This document shows positions 1 through 5,238 of a DNA stretch of 10,110 nt, one piece after another; position 1 is the first letter of the stretch, and each line of letters opens with the position of its first letter. The position numbers were made by a program, and so were the translations under genes. Source of the DNA: Pseudomonadota bacterium (lineage in GTDB: Bacteria; Pseudomonadota; Gammaproteobacteria; Xanthomonadales; Xanthomonadaceae); contig JAFAFD010000227.1 of NCBI GenBank assembly GCA_023423675.1, forward strand, positions 1-10,110. Direction: 5' to 3'. Under the pieces are notes generated by a model, which was not told where the DNA came from, did no database searches, and saw only the letters and a list, made by a program, of their open reading frames with translations.

Positions 1-719
1 GGCGGGGTGTTGAGCATCGAATCGCGGGCGACGTGCGAGCGGTAATCGAAGATGTCCGCACGGGCCTGGCCGCTGCGCTCGAGCAGGTCGCGGCGGATGA
101 TCATCACCGCGATGCCGACCGGGCCCAGGTTTTTCTGCGCGCCGGCATAGATGACGCCATAGCGGCGCACATCCAGCGGCTCGCCGGCGATGGACGAGCT
201 GAAATCGGCCACCAGCGGGACGTCACCGGTGTCGGGCACATCACGGAACTCGACGCCGTGAATGGTCTCGTTGGCGGTGATGTGCACGTAGGCGGCATCG
301 TTGGAAAGCTGCCAGCTGCTGCGCTCGGGCAGTTCGCGGTAGCCATTGGCTTCGCTGCTGGCGGCGATGTTGACGCCGATGTAGGGGCTGGCCTGCTTGA
401 CCGCGGTCTTTCCCCAGTGGCCGCTGACTACGTAGTCGGCACGCTGGCCGGCATTGGCGAAGTTGAGCGGGATGAGCGCCTGCTGCGTGGTGGCGCCGCC
501 GGGCAGGAACAGCACGGCATAGTCGTCGGGGATATCGAGCAGGCGGCGCAGGTCGGCCTCGGCCTCGGCCGCCACGGACATGAATTCCGGGCCGCGATGG
601 CTCATTTCCACGATCGAGGCGCCGGCACCGTGCCAGTCCAGCATTTCCGCCTGCGCCTGGCGCAGGACCGATTCCGGCAAGGTTGCAGGGCCGGCACTGA
701 AGTTGAACGCGCGCGTCAT
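1..719 (-). CDS. serC: Phosphoserine aminotransferase, N-terminal 239 codons (truncated by window edge)
   Basis: PLP-dependent, cytoplasmic enzyme that transaminates 3-phosphohydroxypyruvate with glutamate to give phosphoserine in serine synthesis; it also acts on the related intermediate in pyridoxine synthesis. The gene starts at the ATG complementary to 717-719 and reads [15 protein letters not shown], the typical family N-terminus. Visible landmarks are PGGATTQ (substrate and cofactor phosphate region), [21 protein letters not shown], and the cofactor lysine in [10 protein letters not shown] at about residue 196 (K198 in E. coli SerC). The family is about 360 residues long, so roughly a third lies beyond the left edge. 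A modest Shine-Dalgarno (AGGTG) sits about 8 bases upstream. In Xanthomonads and enterics serC is usually followed by aroA (with pheA between in Xanthomonads), so those genes are expected to the left; this is inference. The identification is firm. Confidence 0.97.
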   Translation of the reverse strand, partial: MTRAFNFSAGPATLPESVLRQAQAEMLDWHGAGASIVEMSHRGPEFMSVAAEAEADLRRLLDIPDDYAVLFLPGGATTQQALIPLNFANAGQRADYVVSGHWGKTAVKQASPYIGVNIAASSEANGYRELPERSSWQLSNDAAYVHITANETIHGVEFRDVPDTGDVPLVADFSSSIAGEPLDVRRYGVIYAGAQKNLGPVGIAVMIIRRDLLERSGQARADIFDYRSHVARDSMLNTP

Positions 720-849
720 GTGACACCTGTGGGGCAAGACCCCTAGTATGCCGCAGTGCACCAGCCTTGCGGCCTAGTGCGGCAAGGGAAATTTGGTTTC
801 ATTGGTATCCATTTGCGACCCGGCCGGCACTACCGTCACTGCGCGATCG

Positions 850-1659
850 TCAGCGCGCGCCGAACCAGAGCAGCAGGCTGAGCACACCCGCCAGCAGCAA
901 TGCGCTTACCAGCAGCCACGGCCAGCGCCGCACGCGGCGCGGGGCCACCGGCGCGTCCGCCACCTGCTCGGCATCCTGGCTGGCATCGTCCTCGGCCGGC
1001 AGCGGGCGCCGGCGCGGATCGTGCGGCACTTCCAGCACGAAACGGTGCTGGCCATCGAAGACCACCTGGTCACCCGGCTGCAGCCAGCAGTGGCGCACGG
1101 CCACGCCGTTGACCCGGGTGCCGTCGGCACTGCCCAGGTCGCGCAGCAGCACACGATCGCCATGCACTTCCACCCGTGCATGCTGCTCGGCAAAGGCAGG
1201 ATCGTCGATCTCGATATCGACATCACCGCCACGGCCGACCAGGCGCGGGCGCGACAGGGTGTAGCTGCGGCCATGGTGCAGGCCGCCGACACCGCGCAGC
1301 AGGCGCTGCTCATCGGCGATGCCATCACTGGCCGGCGACGGCGCCGGTGCCTGCAGCAGGCTCTCGACCTCACCCTGCAGCACCATCTCCACGCCATCGA
1401 CGTATACCGCATCGCCTGCACGCAGCAGGGCCATGCGCCGCACCGGGCGACCGTTCACGTGGATGCTGCGGATGCCGTTGCCGACCTGCAGCCAGAGGCC
1501 GCGGTCGTCCATGCAGAACTGGGCCAGCAGGAGCGCGCCATGGCCGGGATCACCCAGCCGCACGCTGCCGTTTGCCTGGCGCACGATGCGCTGCACCCCG
1601 GGCCGCAGGGGCTGGTCGGGCTGTTGTTGTTGACTGAAGTGAACAAGCAGGTTCTGCAC
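850..1659 (-). CDS. Tail-anchored protein with two FHA-like domains
   Basis: FHA domains bind phosphothreonine peptides, so this is probably an adaptor in Ser/Thr-kinase signalling; its partner is unknown. From the GTG at 1657-1659 it has 269 residues. An N-terminal FHA-like module (about 20-95) has RSIHVNG and LRAGDAVYVDG but lacks the conserved phosphothreonine-binding residues. A second, better FHA domain (about 120-201) has VGRGG, an EQHA stretch, DLGSADGTRVNG and LQPGDQVVFDG. An acidic, proline-containing linker leads to RRVRR and a single hydrophobic helix (about 247-267) at the extreme C-terminus, so the FHA domains should face the cytoplasm. The open frame continues further upstream, but the next in-frame ATG lies inside the divergent PHA gene, so the GTG is preferred. 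serC follows 130 bases downstream on the same strand. No kinase or type VI secretion gene is in view. Domain call is good; start and role are uncertain. Confidence 0.82.
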   Translation of the reverse strand: MQNLLVHFSQQQQPDQPLRPGVQRIVRQANGSVRLGDPGHGALLLAQFCMDDRGLWLQVGNGIRSIHVNGRPVRRMALLRAGDAVYVDGVEMVLQGEVESLLQAPAPSPASDGIADEQRLLRGVGGLHHGRSYTLSRPRLVGRGGDVDIEIDDPAFAEQHARVEVHGDRVLLRDLGSADGTRVNGVAVRHCWLQPGDQVVFDGQHRFVLEVPHDPRRRPLPAEDDASQDAEQVADAPVAPRRVRRWPWLLVSALLLAGVLSLLLWFGAR

Positions 1660-1666
1660 GCGGCGC

Positions 1667-1672
1667 AGACTA
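1667..1672 (-). promoter_or_regulatory. Possible extended -10 of a leaderless FHA gene
   Basis: On the minus strand TGCTAGTCT fits the extended -10 pattern TGnTAnnnT. It would place transcription start at or one base before the GTG start codon (1657-1659). No Shine-Dalgarno is visible before that GTG. The hexamer is only a moderate match and no convincing -35 was found, so this is weak. Confidence 0.25.
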
Positions 1673-1783
1673 GCAGGTTGCTCGCCAACGCAGAAGAACC
1701 GGCGACAAGCGCTTGGCGTGGCGCCCGCCGATGCGCACAATGGCCGCCCCCTTTGATATCCCCGCCCAGCGCCAGGAGCCTGC

Positions 1784-2059
1784 ATGTCCACCATCGATGT
1801 CCGCCACGCCCACGCCCTGCCCGATGCACAGGCCCGCGAGGCGATCGAACAGGTTGCCGCCAAGCTGGGCGAGCGCTTCGGCCTCAAGTCCAGCTGGGCT
1901 GCCGACGTGCTGAACTTCAGCGGCAGCGGCGTGGACGGCGCCATCGAGCTGCAGCCGGGTGCCGTGCGCGTGACCGCCAAGCTGGGCTTCCTGCTGTCGG
2001 CCATGAAGGGCATGGTGGAAAGCGAGATCCAGCGCGTGCTGAAGGAAAAGCTGGGCTGA
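1784..2059 (+). CDS. Polyhydroxyalkanoic acid system family protein (PHA_gran_rgn)
   Basis: A 91-residue protein recognised as the small polyhydroxyalkanoate-system family found beside phasin and PHA genes. Its biochemical role is not settled; it is presumed granule-associated. It begins MSTIDVRHAHALPDAQAREA, with an amphipathic helix, then KLGERFGLKSSW, an FSGSGVDGAIELQPGAVRVTAKLG beta segment, and a terminal helix MKGMVESEIQRVLKEKLG. All match the family layout and its usual length of about 90. A good Shine-Dalgarno AGGAG (1774-1778) stands 5 bases before the ATG. The phasin gene follows 82 bases downstream on the same strand, suggesting one PHA-granule unit. No PHA synthase is present in the window. 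The family call is confident, the function is not. Confidence 0.88.
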   Translation: MSTIDVRHAHALPDAQAREAIEQVAAKLGERFGLKSSWAADVLNFSGSGVDGAIELQPGAVRVTAKLGFLLSAMKGMVESEIQRVLKEKLG

Positions 2060-2065
2060 ACCCAG

Positions 2066-2087
2066 GCAGCGGCCATCACGGCCCTGC
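2066..2087 (+). repeat. Small hairpin between the PHA genes
   Basis: GCAG and GGCC pair with GGCC and CTGC around a five-base ATCAC loop, with a one-base bulge. No T-run follows, so it is not an intrinsic terminator. It might affect mRNA stability, or be chance in GC-rich DNA. Confidence 0.25.
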
Positions 2088-2108
2088 AACGTTCGTGCGC
2101 GCTACCCT

Positions 2109-2132
2109 CGGGGGCAGGTCCAACTCCCCCCG
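2109..2132 (+). promoter_or_regulatory. GC hairpin abutting the phasin ribosome site
   Basis: CGGGGG (2109-2114) can pair with CCCCCG (2127-2132) around a 12-base loop. The last paired base is the first G of the GGGAAG (2132-2137) that serves as the phasin Shine-Dalgarno. The stem could modulate ribosome access but does not cover the whole site. This is inference from base pairing only. Confidence 0.3.
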
Positions 2133-2141
2133 GGAAGCACG

Positions 2142-2633
2142 ATGAACCAGTACGAGAATGACGACCGCCGCGACGACGACGCTTCGTTCGGCGAACAGGC
2201 CGAGCGCTTTTCGCGCAAGTTCAGCAATTCGGCACAGCAGGTCTGGCTGGCCGGCCTGGGTGCCCTGGGCCGCGCACAGGCCGAAGGCAGCCGCTTCTTC
2301 GATGGCCTGGTGAAGGAAGGCGAAGCCTGGGAATCCCGCCGCCGCGAGCGCAGCGGTGAGGAGGGCCCGGGCTGGCGCGACAACGTGGAGACCTCCCTCG
2401 ACGAGGCCCGCGAAAAGGCCTCCGGCACCTGGAACAAAGTGGAAAAGGCCTTCGATGACCAGGTGCAGGGCGTGCTGAAGCGCCTGCATGTCCCCACCGC
2501 CAATGACGTGGCCGCACTCGAGGCCCGTCTCGATGCGCTGCATGCGCGCCTGGCCAAGCTGGAGAACCGCGCGGCTTCGGGCAGTGATGCGCCGGCGCCG
2601 GGCAGCCACCAATCGCCCGGCAGCGTGCCCTGA
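2142..2633 (+). CDS. Phasin family protein (PHA granule-associated)
   Basis: Phasins coat polyhydroxyalkanoate granules in the cytoplasm and control their number and surface. This 163-residue protein has a short acidic N-terminus (DDRRDDD) and then the phasin core, about residues 15-65. Its signature there is SAQQVWLAGLGALGRAQAEG followed by FFDGLVKEGEAWE, typical of the PhaF/PhaI-type granule family. A charged helical stretch follows (about 66-112), then VPTANDVAALEARLDALHARLAKLE (about 118-141), a heptad-like coiled coil probably used for oligomerisation. The tail is Ala/Ser/Pro-rich. Unlike the long Pseudomonas PhaF it has no lysine/alanine-rich DNA-binding repeat tail. GGGAAG at 2132-2137 is the ribosome site. 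It lies downstream of the small PHA-system gene and just before a strong terminator stem, so it ends that unit. Confidence 0.9.
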   Translation: MNQYENDDRRDDDASFGEQAERFSRKFSNSAQQVWLAGLGALGRAQAEGSRFFDGLVKEGEAWESRRRERSGEEGPGWRDNVETSLDEAREKASGTWNKVEKAFDDQVQGVLKRLHVPTANDVAALEARLDALHARLAKLENRAASGSDAPAPGSHQSPGSVP

Positions 2634-2643
2634 CCCTCGATTG

Positions 2644-2672
2644 TTGCAATGCAATAAAAATTCGCTGACAAT
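2644..2672 (+). promoter_or_regulatory. Possible sigma-70 promoter in front of the C-rich stem-loop
   Basis: TTGCAA (2644-2649) and GACAAT (2667-2672) are separated by 17 bases. Each matches the sigma-70 consensus at 4 of 6 positions. The tract is clearly AT-richer than its surroundings. Transcription would start near 2679, the first base of the stem below. The TTGCA/TGCAA palindrome (2644-2654) overlaps the -35 and could be an operator. Moderate to weak. Confidence 0.3.
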
Positions 2673-2678
2673 CGCGAG

Positions 2679-2746
2679 AAACCCGCCAATCGCTTCGGCT
2701 GCCGTTTGTTCCCTCCCCTCACGGCTTCAGGATTGGCGGGTTTTTT
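2679..2746 (+). terminator. Intrinsic terminator after the phasin gene
   Basis: A perfect 13-base stem, AAACCCGCCAATC (2679-2691) against GATTGGCGGGTTT (2731-2743), runs straight into a T-tract ending at 2746. The loop is unusually long at 39 bases and contains a second stem, GCCGT (2701-2705) with ACGGC (2721-2725). The next plus-strand gene begins 125 bases later, so the stem should insulate it from the PHA unit. The terminator call is strong. Confidence 0.8.
2679..2746 (+). ncRNA. Candidate small RNA with a C-rich (anti-Shine-Dalgarno) loop
   Basis: The same structure could be an independent RNA of about 68 bases. A plausible promoter places its 5' end at 2679, and the outer stem plus T-run would end it. 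The inner hairpin displays a 15-base loop (2706-2720) containing CCCTCCCC, complementary to G-rich ribosome sites. Known C-rich-loop RNAs such as Xanthomonas sX13 act through this kind of motif. I do not recognise this as a named RNA, and simple readthrough termination explains most of the structure. Confidence 0.35.
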
Positions 2747-2795
2747 CGTGCCTGCGCCACGCGGATCTGCGGGCTGCATCACAATTCATGTCGGG

Positions 2796-2827
2796 AAGGC
2801 CCTGACGCAATATGACTGCGTGGCCTT
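2796..2827 (+). repeat. Bulged hairpin upstream of the Mrr-like gene
   Basis: AAGGCC (2796-2801) and ACGCA (2805-2809) pair with TGCGT (2817-2821) and GGCCTT (2822-2827), with a three-base CTG bulge and a seven-base loop. It lies 45 bases before the preferred start of the nuclease-like gene. It could be a leader structure or a weak second terminator. The 2634-2871 intergenic stretch otherwise holds the terminator above and a pyrimidine-rich tract just before the ATG. Confidence 0.35.
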
Positions 2828-2871
2828 TACACTGTCGTCTTCCGTTTTCGCCCCTTCCGCTCCCTTCCCGC

Positions 2872-3906
2872 ATGCTCCCTTGGATTCTGGCCCTGCTGTC
2901 GGCCCTGCTTACCTGCACCCTGGCAATCGTCTATCTGTGGTGGGTCAAGCGGCGGCGAACGGAAATGCAACTGGGGCTGCAGGCCCTGGCGGGCATGCAT
3001 TGGCGCGAGTTCTCGACGCTGATCAAGCGGATGCTGCGCGAGCGGCGCGGCCTGCGCGAAGTGGCCGACCCGACGGACGAAGTGCGCGAGCCGAGCAGTG
3101 ATTTCCTGCTCAGCGATGGCCCAAATACCTGGCTGGTCTCCTGCAAGCACGGGCTCGCCTACCGCATCGGTACGGCCGCGGTGAACGAGCTGGGCGCGGT
3201 CGCGCGCCTGGGCGGCGCCAAGGGCGGCCTGCTGATCACCGAGGGCCGGGTCGAACGCGATGGCCTGGCCGCCGCTGAAAAGCAGTCGGTCGAAGTGCTG
3301 GATGGCCCACGCCTGTGGCCGCTGCTGCAGCCCTACCTGCCGGCCGAGATTGAAACGCGCGTGCGCTCGACGGCCCGCCTGGAGGCGCTGCGTCGCATCG
3401 CCATTTCCGCGCTGGGTGCGGTGACCCTGGGCCTGCTGGTCGGGCTGGGCCTGCAGGGCCTGCACGTGGAAACCAGCGCTGACGCTGTCGACAGCACGCC
3501 GCCGCCCGCGGCAGCTGCACCGGCGCCGGTCGCCGCGGACGTGCAGCCGGCCGCAGCGCCGGTGGCAGACGCGAAGGACGTGCCTGCACCGGCGGCTCCG
3601 GCAGAGGCAGCGCCTGCTGCGCCGGCCGACAACGGCCGCAACGAGCTCAATCCCGATATCGCGACCCTCGACCGTTACCAGGCCGAACTGGCACGCGCGC
3701 TGGCCCACCAGCCCGGTATCGCCAGCGGCGTCTGGCTGACCCGGCAGACCCTTGCCATCAACCGCACCGGCGAGCTGGAAGCAGTGTGGCCACGGGTCTG
3801 CCAGGAAGTGCTGCGCTACCCCGCCCTGCGCAACGTGCGCGTGCAGCTCAACGCCCGCCCGGGCGTGGATGAGCCGGTGCGCTGGCGGCAGTGCGCCACG
3901 TATTGA
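2872..3906 (+). CDS. Membrane-bound Mrr-like restriction-endonuclease-fold protein
   Basis: Cells of this family carry many Mrr_cat-type proteins; the substrate of this one is unknown. From the ATG at 2872 it has 344 residues. Residues 2-24 form a transmembrane helix followed by KRRR. Residues 43-155 resemble the Mrr catalytic fold: HWREFSTLIKRML, then SSDFLL (D77), WLVSCKHG (K92), and GGAKGGLLITEG. A second hydrophobic helix follows at about 176-197, then an Ala/Pro-rich linker (about 208-253) and a C-terminal domain of about 85 residues. By the positive-inside rule the nuclease-like domain is cytoplasmic and the tail periplasmic. The usual (D/E/Q)-x-K pair reads S-C-K here, so activity is doubtful. 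No Shine-Dalgarno precedes the ATG; the 35 bases before it are pyrimidine-rich. An in-frame ATG at 2812 is less likely because it would place about 20 residues ahead of the membrane helix. No methylase or partner nuclease is adjacent. Confidence 0.75.
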   Translation: MLPWILALLSALLTCTLAIVYLWWVKRRRTEMQLGLQALAGMHWREFSTLIKRMLRERRGLREVADPTDEVREPSSDFLLSDGPNTWLVSCKHGLAYRIGTAAVNELGAVARLGGAKGGLLITEGRVERDGLAAAEKQSVEVLDGPRLWPLLQPYLPAEIETRVRSTARLEALRRIAISALGAVTLGLLVGLGLQGLHVETSADAVDSTPPPAAAAPAPVAADVQPAAAPVADAKDVPAPAAPAEAAPAAPADNGRNELNPDIATLDRYQAELARALAHQPGIASGVWLTRQTLAINRTGELEAVWPRVCQEVLRYPALRNVRVQLNARPGVDEPVRWRQCATY

Positions 3907-3913
3907 TGGGGAA

Positions 3914-3936
3914 CCATCCACGCGTGGTGTGGATGG
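3914..3936. repeat. Inverted repeat between convergent genes (possible degenerate SMAG)
   Basis: CCATCCAC (3914-3921) pairs perfectly with GTGGATGG (3929-3936) around a seven-base loop. It lies in the 48-base gap between the convergent Mrr-like and hicB genes. The ATCCACG...GTGGAT core recalls SMAG-type repeats, but no GTAG/CTAC flank is present. There is no T-run on either strand, so termination would be weak. Confidence 0.45.
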
Positions 3937-3954
3937 GCAAATGATGCCGTGGCG

Positions 3955-4347
3955 TCAACGCAACGCGGCAAGGTGGGCGATGTAACTCGAACGCGATTCG
4001 CCGGCCGCGTTGGCCTGCGCATCCAACCTTGCGAGGATCCGCCGCGGCAGGCTGATGTTGACCCGCTCGACGGTATCGTCCAGCAGGGCGGGATCAATGT
4101 TGATGTAAGCGAGAATCCACTGAGTCCCAGTACCCGCATCGGCCACGAGCTTCTGCGGCGCAGACGGCGTCGGGATGGAGCGCCCTGCATCCAGCGCGGC
4201 GTCAATCCACGCAAGCGCGGCCTCTTCCGCCGAACTGAGGGCGTCATCAAGCGTGTCGGCCGCAGAGAAACAACCCGGCAGATCAGGCACGACCACGCCC
4301 CAGGCTGTGCGTTCGTCACCGGCTTCGATCAAGACTGGATATCGCAT
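3955..4347 (-). CDS. HicB-family antitoxin, apparently without a HicA partner
   Basis: HicB proteins neutralise the HicA mRNA interferase and repress their own operon. This 130-residue protein starts at the ATG complementary to 4345-4347, behind a strong AAGGGGGGG ribosome site. Residues 1-60 are the HicB fold: MRYPVLIEAG, VPDLPGCFSAADTLDDAL, then an AEEAALAWIDAALDAG helix. Residues about 95-129 form a ribbon-helix-helix DNA-binding domain: VERVNISLPRRILARLDAQA, then SRSSYIAHLA. hicA is usually directly upstream and encodes about 60 residues, but the 130 bases to hutC hold no such frame, nor does the gap downstream. It is therefore an orphan here: either a solitary regulator or a remnant. A palindrome just upstream (4357-4371) may be its operator. 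The family call is strong, the function uncertain. Confidence 0.85.
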   Translation of the reverse strand: MRYPVLIEAGDERTAWGVVVPDLPGCFSAADTLDDALSSAEEAALAWIDAALDAGRSIPTPSAPQKLVADAGTGTQWILAYINIDPALLDDTVERVNISLPRRILARLDAQANAAGESRSSYIAHLAALR

Positions 4348-4356
4348 TGCCCCCCC

Positions 4357-4371
4357 TTGACGCCGCGTCAA
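4357..4371. promoter_or_regulatory. Palindrome upstream of hicB, possible operator
   Basis: TTGACG-CCG-CGTCAA is a perfect 6-base inverted repeat with a three-base centre, ending 10 bases before the hicB ATG and touching its ribosome site. HicB antitoxins with ribbon-helix-helix domains commonly bind short palindromes in front of their own genes. Its role as an operator is inferred from position and symmetry only. Confidence 0.4.
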
Positions 4372-4440
4372 AGGCACGCTAAACGCCCGTGCGTCGTTGC
4401 GGAAGAGGCGGACGCGACAGTCCACGTGCCCCGACGGAGC

Positions 4441-4463
4441 AGCCGAGCATGGCTCGGCTCTAC
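4441..4463 (-). repeat. SMAG repeat (REP-like GTAG hairpin)
   Basis: On the minus strand GTAG is followed directly by AGCCGAGC, CAT and GCTCGGCT: an 8-base perfect stem with a three-base loop and the diagnostic 5' GTAG tetranucleotide. This is the form of Stenotrophomonas maltophilia SMAG elements. It lies 14 bases past the hutC stop, between hutC and hicB. SMAG hairpins in such places are thought to influence transcript stability or termination. It is a good genus-level marker. Confidence 0.75.
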
Positions 4464-4477
4464 AGGACGCGGGCGAC

Positions 4478-5206
4478 TTACCGCGCGCCCGGCGCGAAGC
4501 GGGCGACCAGGTCCCAGGCATCGCCCAGGAACATCTGCCGCACGCGGGTGATCGGCTGGTCGCCGCGCCAGGTCAGGCGCTCGATCACCAGGCAGGCGGT
4601 GCCCGGTTTCACGTCCAGCAGCTTGGCCGAGGCGGCGTCCGCACCCCAGGCGCTGATGCGGTGCTGGGCGCGGGTCCAGGACACGTTCTGCAGCAGCCAG
4701 CTGCCCGGCGCGGTGGTGCTGAAGTCGATCTCCAGCACCTCGGGCACGCCTACCGGGCTGATCAACCGGTGCTCCAGCGCCAGCGGCCGGCCATCGGCCA
4801 GGTGCAGGCAGCGCATTGCCAGCAACGGCTCGCTGCCGGCCAGTTCAACTTCGCCGGCATTGCCCGGCTCGGCCAGGCGCAGCTCGCGCTGCAGCAGCCG
4901 GTAGGCGTACTGATGCCCGCGTGAGCCGACTTCCATGGCGATATCGGGAATTTCCAGCGCCACCTGCTCCAGGTGCGGGGGCTGCCGCGCCACGAACGAA
5001 CCGGCACGGCGGCGGCGTTCGATCATGCCGCTCTCGGCCAGCGCGGTCAGCACCTTGTTCACCGTCATCCGCGAGCAGCCGTACTGCTCCATCAGCTCGT
5101 GCTCGTACGGAATGCGGAAACCCGGCGCCCACTCTCCACTGAGGATGCGGCTTTCCAGATCGCTGCGGATACGCTGGTTGAGCGTGGCGGACTTGCTGGC
5201 CTTCAC
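4478..5206 (-). CDS. hutC: Histidine utilization repressor, GntR/HutC family
   Basis: HutC represses hut genes and releases DNA when urocanate binds. The 242-residue product has the GntR-type winged helix at about 10-75: LNQRIRSDLESRILSGEWAPG, IPYEHELMEQYGCSRMTVNKVL, and the wing ERRRRAGSFV. An effector-binding UTRA domain follows (about 90-235), including YAYRLLQRELRLAEP, LHLADGRPLALEHRLI, SWLLQNVSWTRAQHRISA and ACLVIERLTWRGDQPITRVRQMFLG, characteristic of HutC. Length is normal. The start codon is GTG (complement of 5204-5206); its ribosome site is poor. It lies 32 bases downstream of hutF on the same strand, so it is probably cotranscribed with hutF from the divergent hut promoter region, giving autoregulation. 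The identification is firm. Confidence 0.95.
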   Translation of the reverse strand: MKASKSATLNQRIRSDLESRILSGEWAPGFRIPYEHELMEQYGCSRMTVNKVLTALAESGMIERRRRAGSFVARQPPHLEQVALEIPDIAMEVGSRGHQYAYRLLQRELRLAEPGNAGEVELAGSEPLLAMRCLHLADGRPLALEHRLISPVGVPEVLEIDFSTTAPGSWLLQNVSWTRAQHRISAWGADAASAKLLDVKPGTACLVIERLTWRGDQPITRVRQMFLGDAWDLVARFAPGAR

Positions 5207-5238
5207 GGGAGTGGGGATTCTCGATAAGAGGGAGGCGG

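Noticed and set aside
33..746. Plus-strand open frame of 237 codons opposite serC
   Set aside because: It is the antisense shadow of a clearly conserved serC frame in GC-rich DNA; the product is low-complexity and unlike any family I know.
720..849. Repeated TGCGGC/GCCGCA words in the FHA-serC gap
   Set aside because: They can form short hairpins, but there is no T-run, no clear promoter pair and competing pairings; not strong enough to call a terminator or attenuator.
1660..2079. Upstream extension of the FHA frame on the minus strand
   Set aside because: The extension overlaps the well-supported PHA-system gene on the other strand and adds no recognisable sequence; the FHA-like region begins after the GTG at 1659.
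793..2145. Plus-strand open frame of 450 codons
   Set aside because: It runs antisense to the FHA gene and then out of frame through the PHA-system gene, both of which have recognisable domains. It is a GC-bias artefact.
2812..2871. Twenty extra N-terminal residues for the Mrr-like protein from the ATG at 2812
   Set aside because: The ATG sits inside a hairpin loop with no ribosome site, and the extra residues would precede a membrane helix that makes a normal N-terminus from 2872.
2827..3921. Minus-strand open frame of 364 codons opposite the Mrr-like gene
   Set aside because: It is a mirror of the sense frame, with no recognisable domain and no conserved motif.
4348..4477. A search for hicA upstream of hicB
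   Set aside because: The stretch holds only the palindrome and the SMAG repeat. The in-frame extension of hicB is not a HicA-like sequence, and no other frame resembles one.
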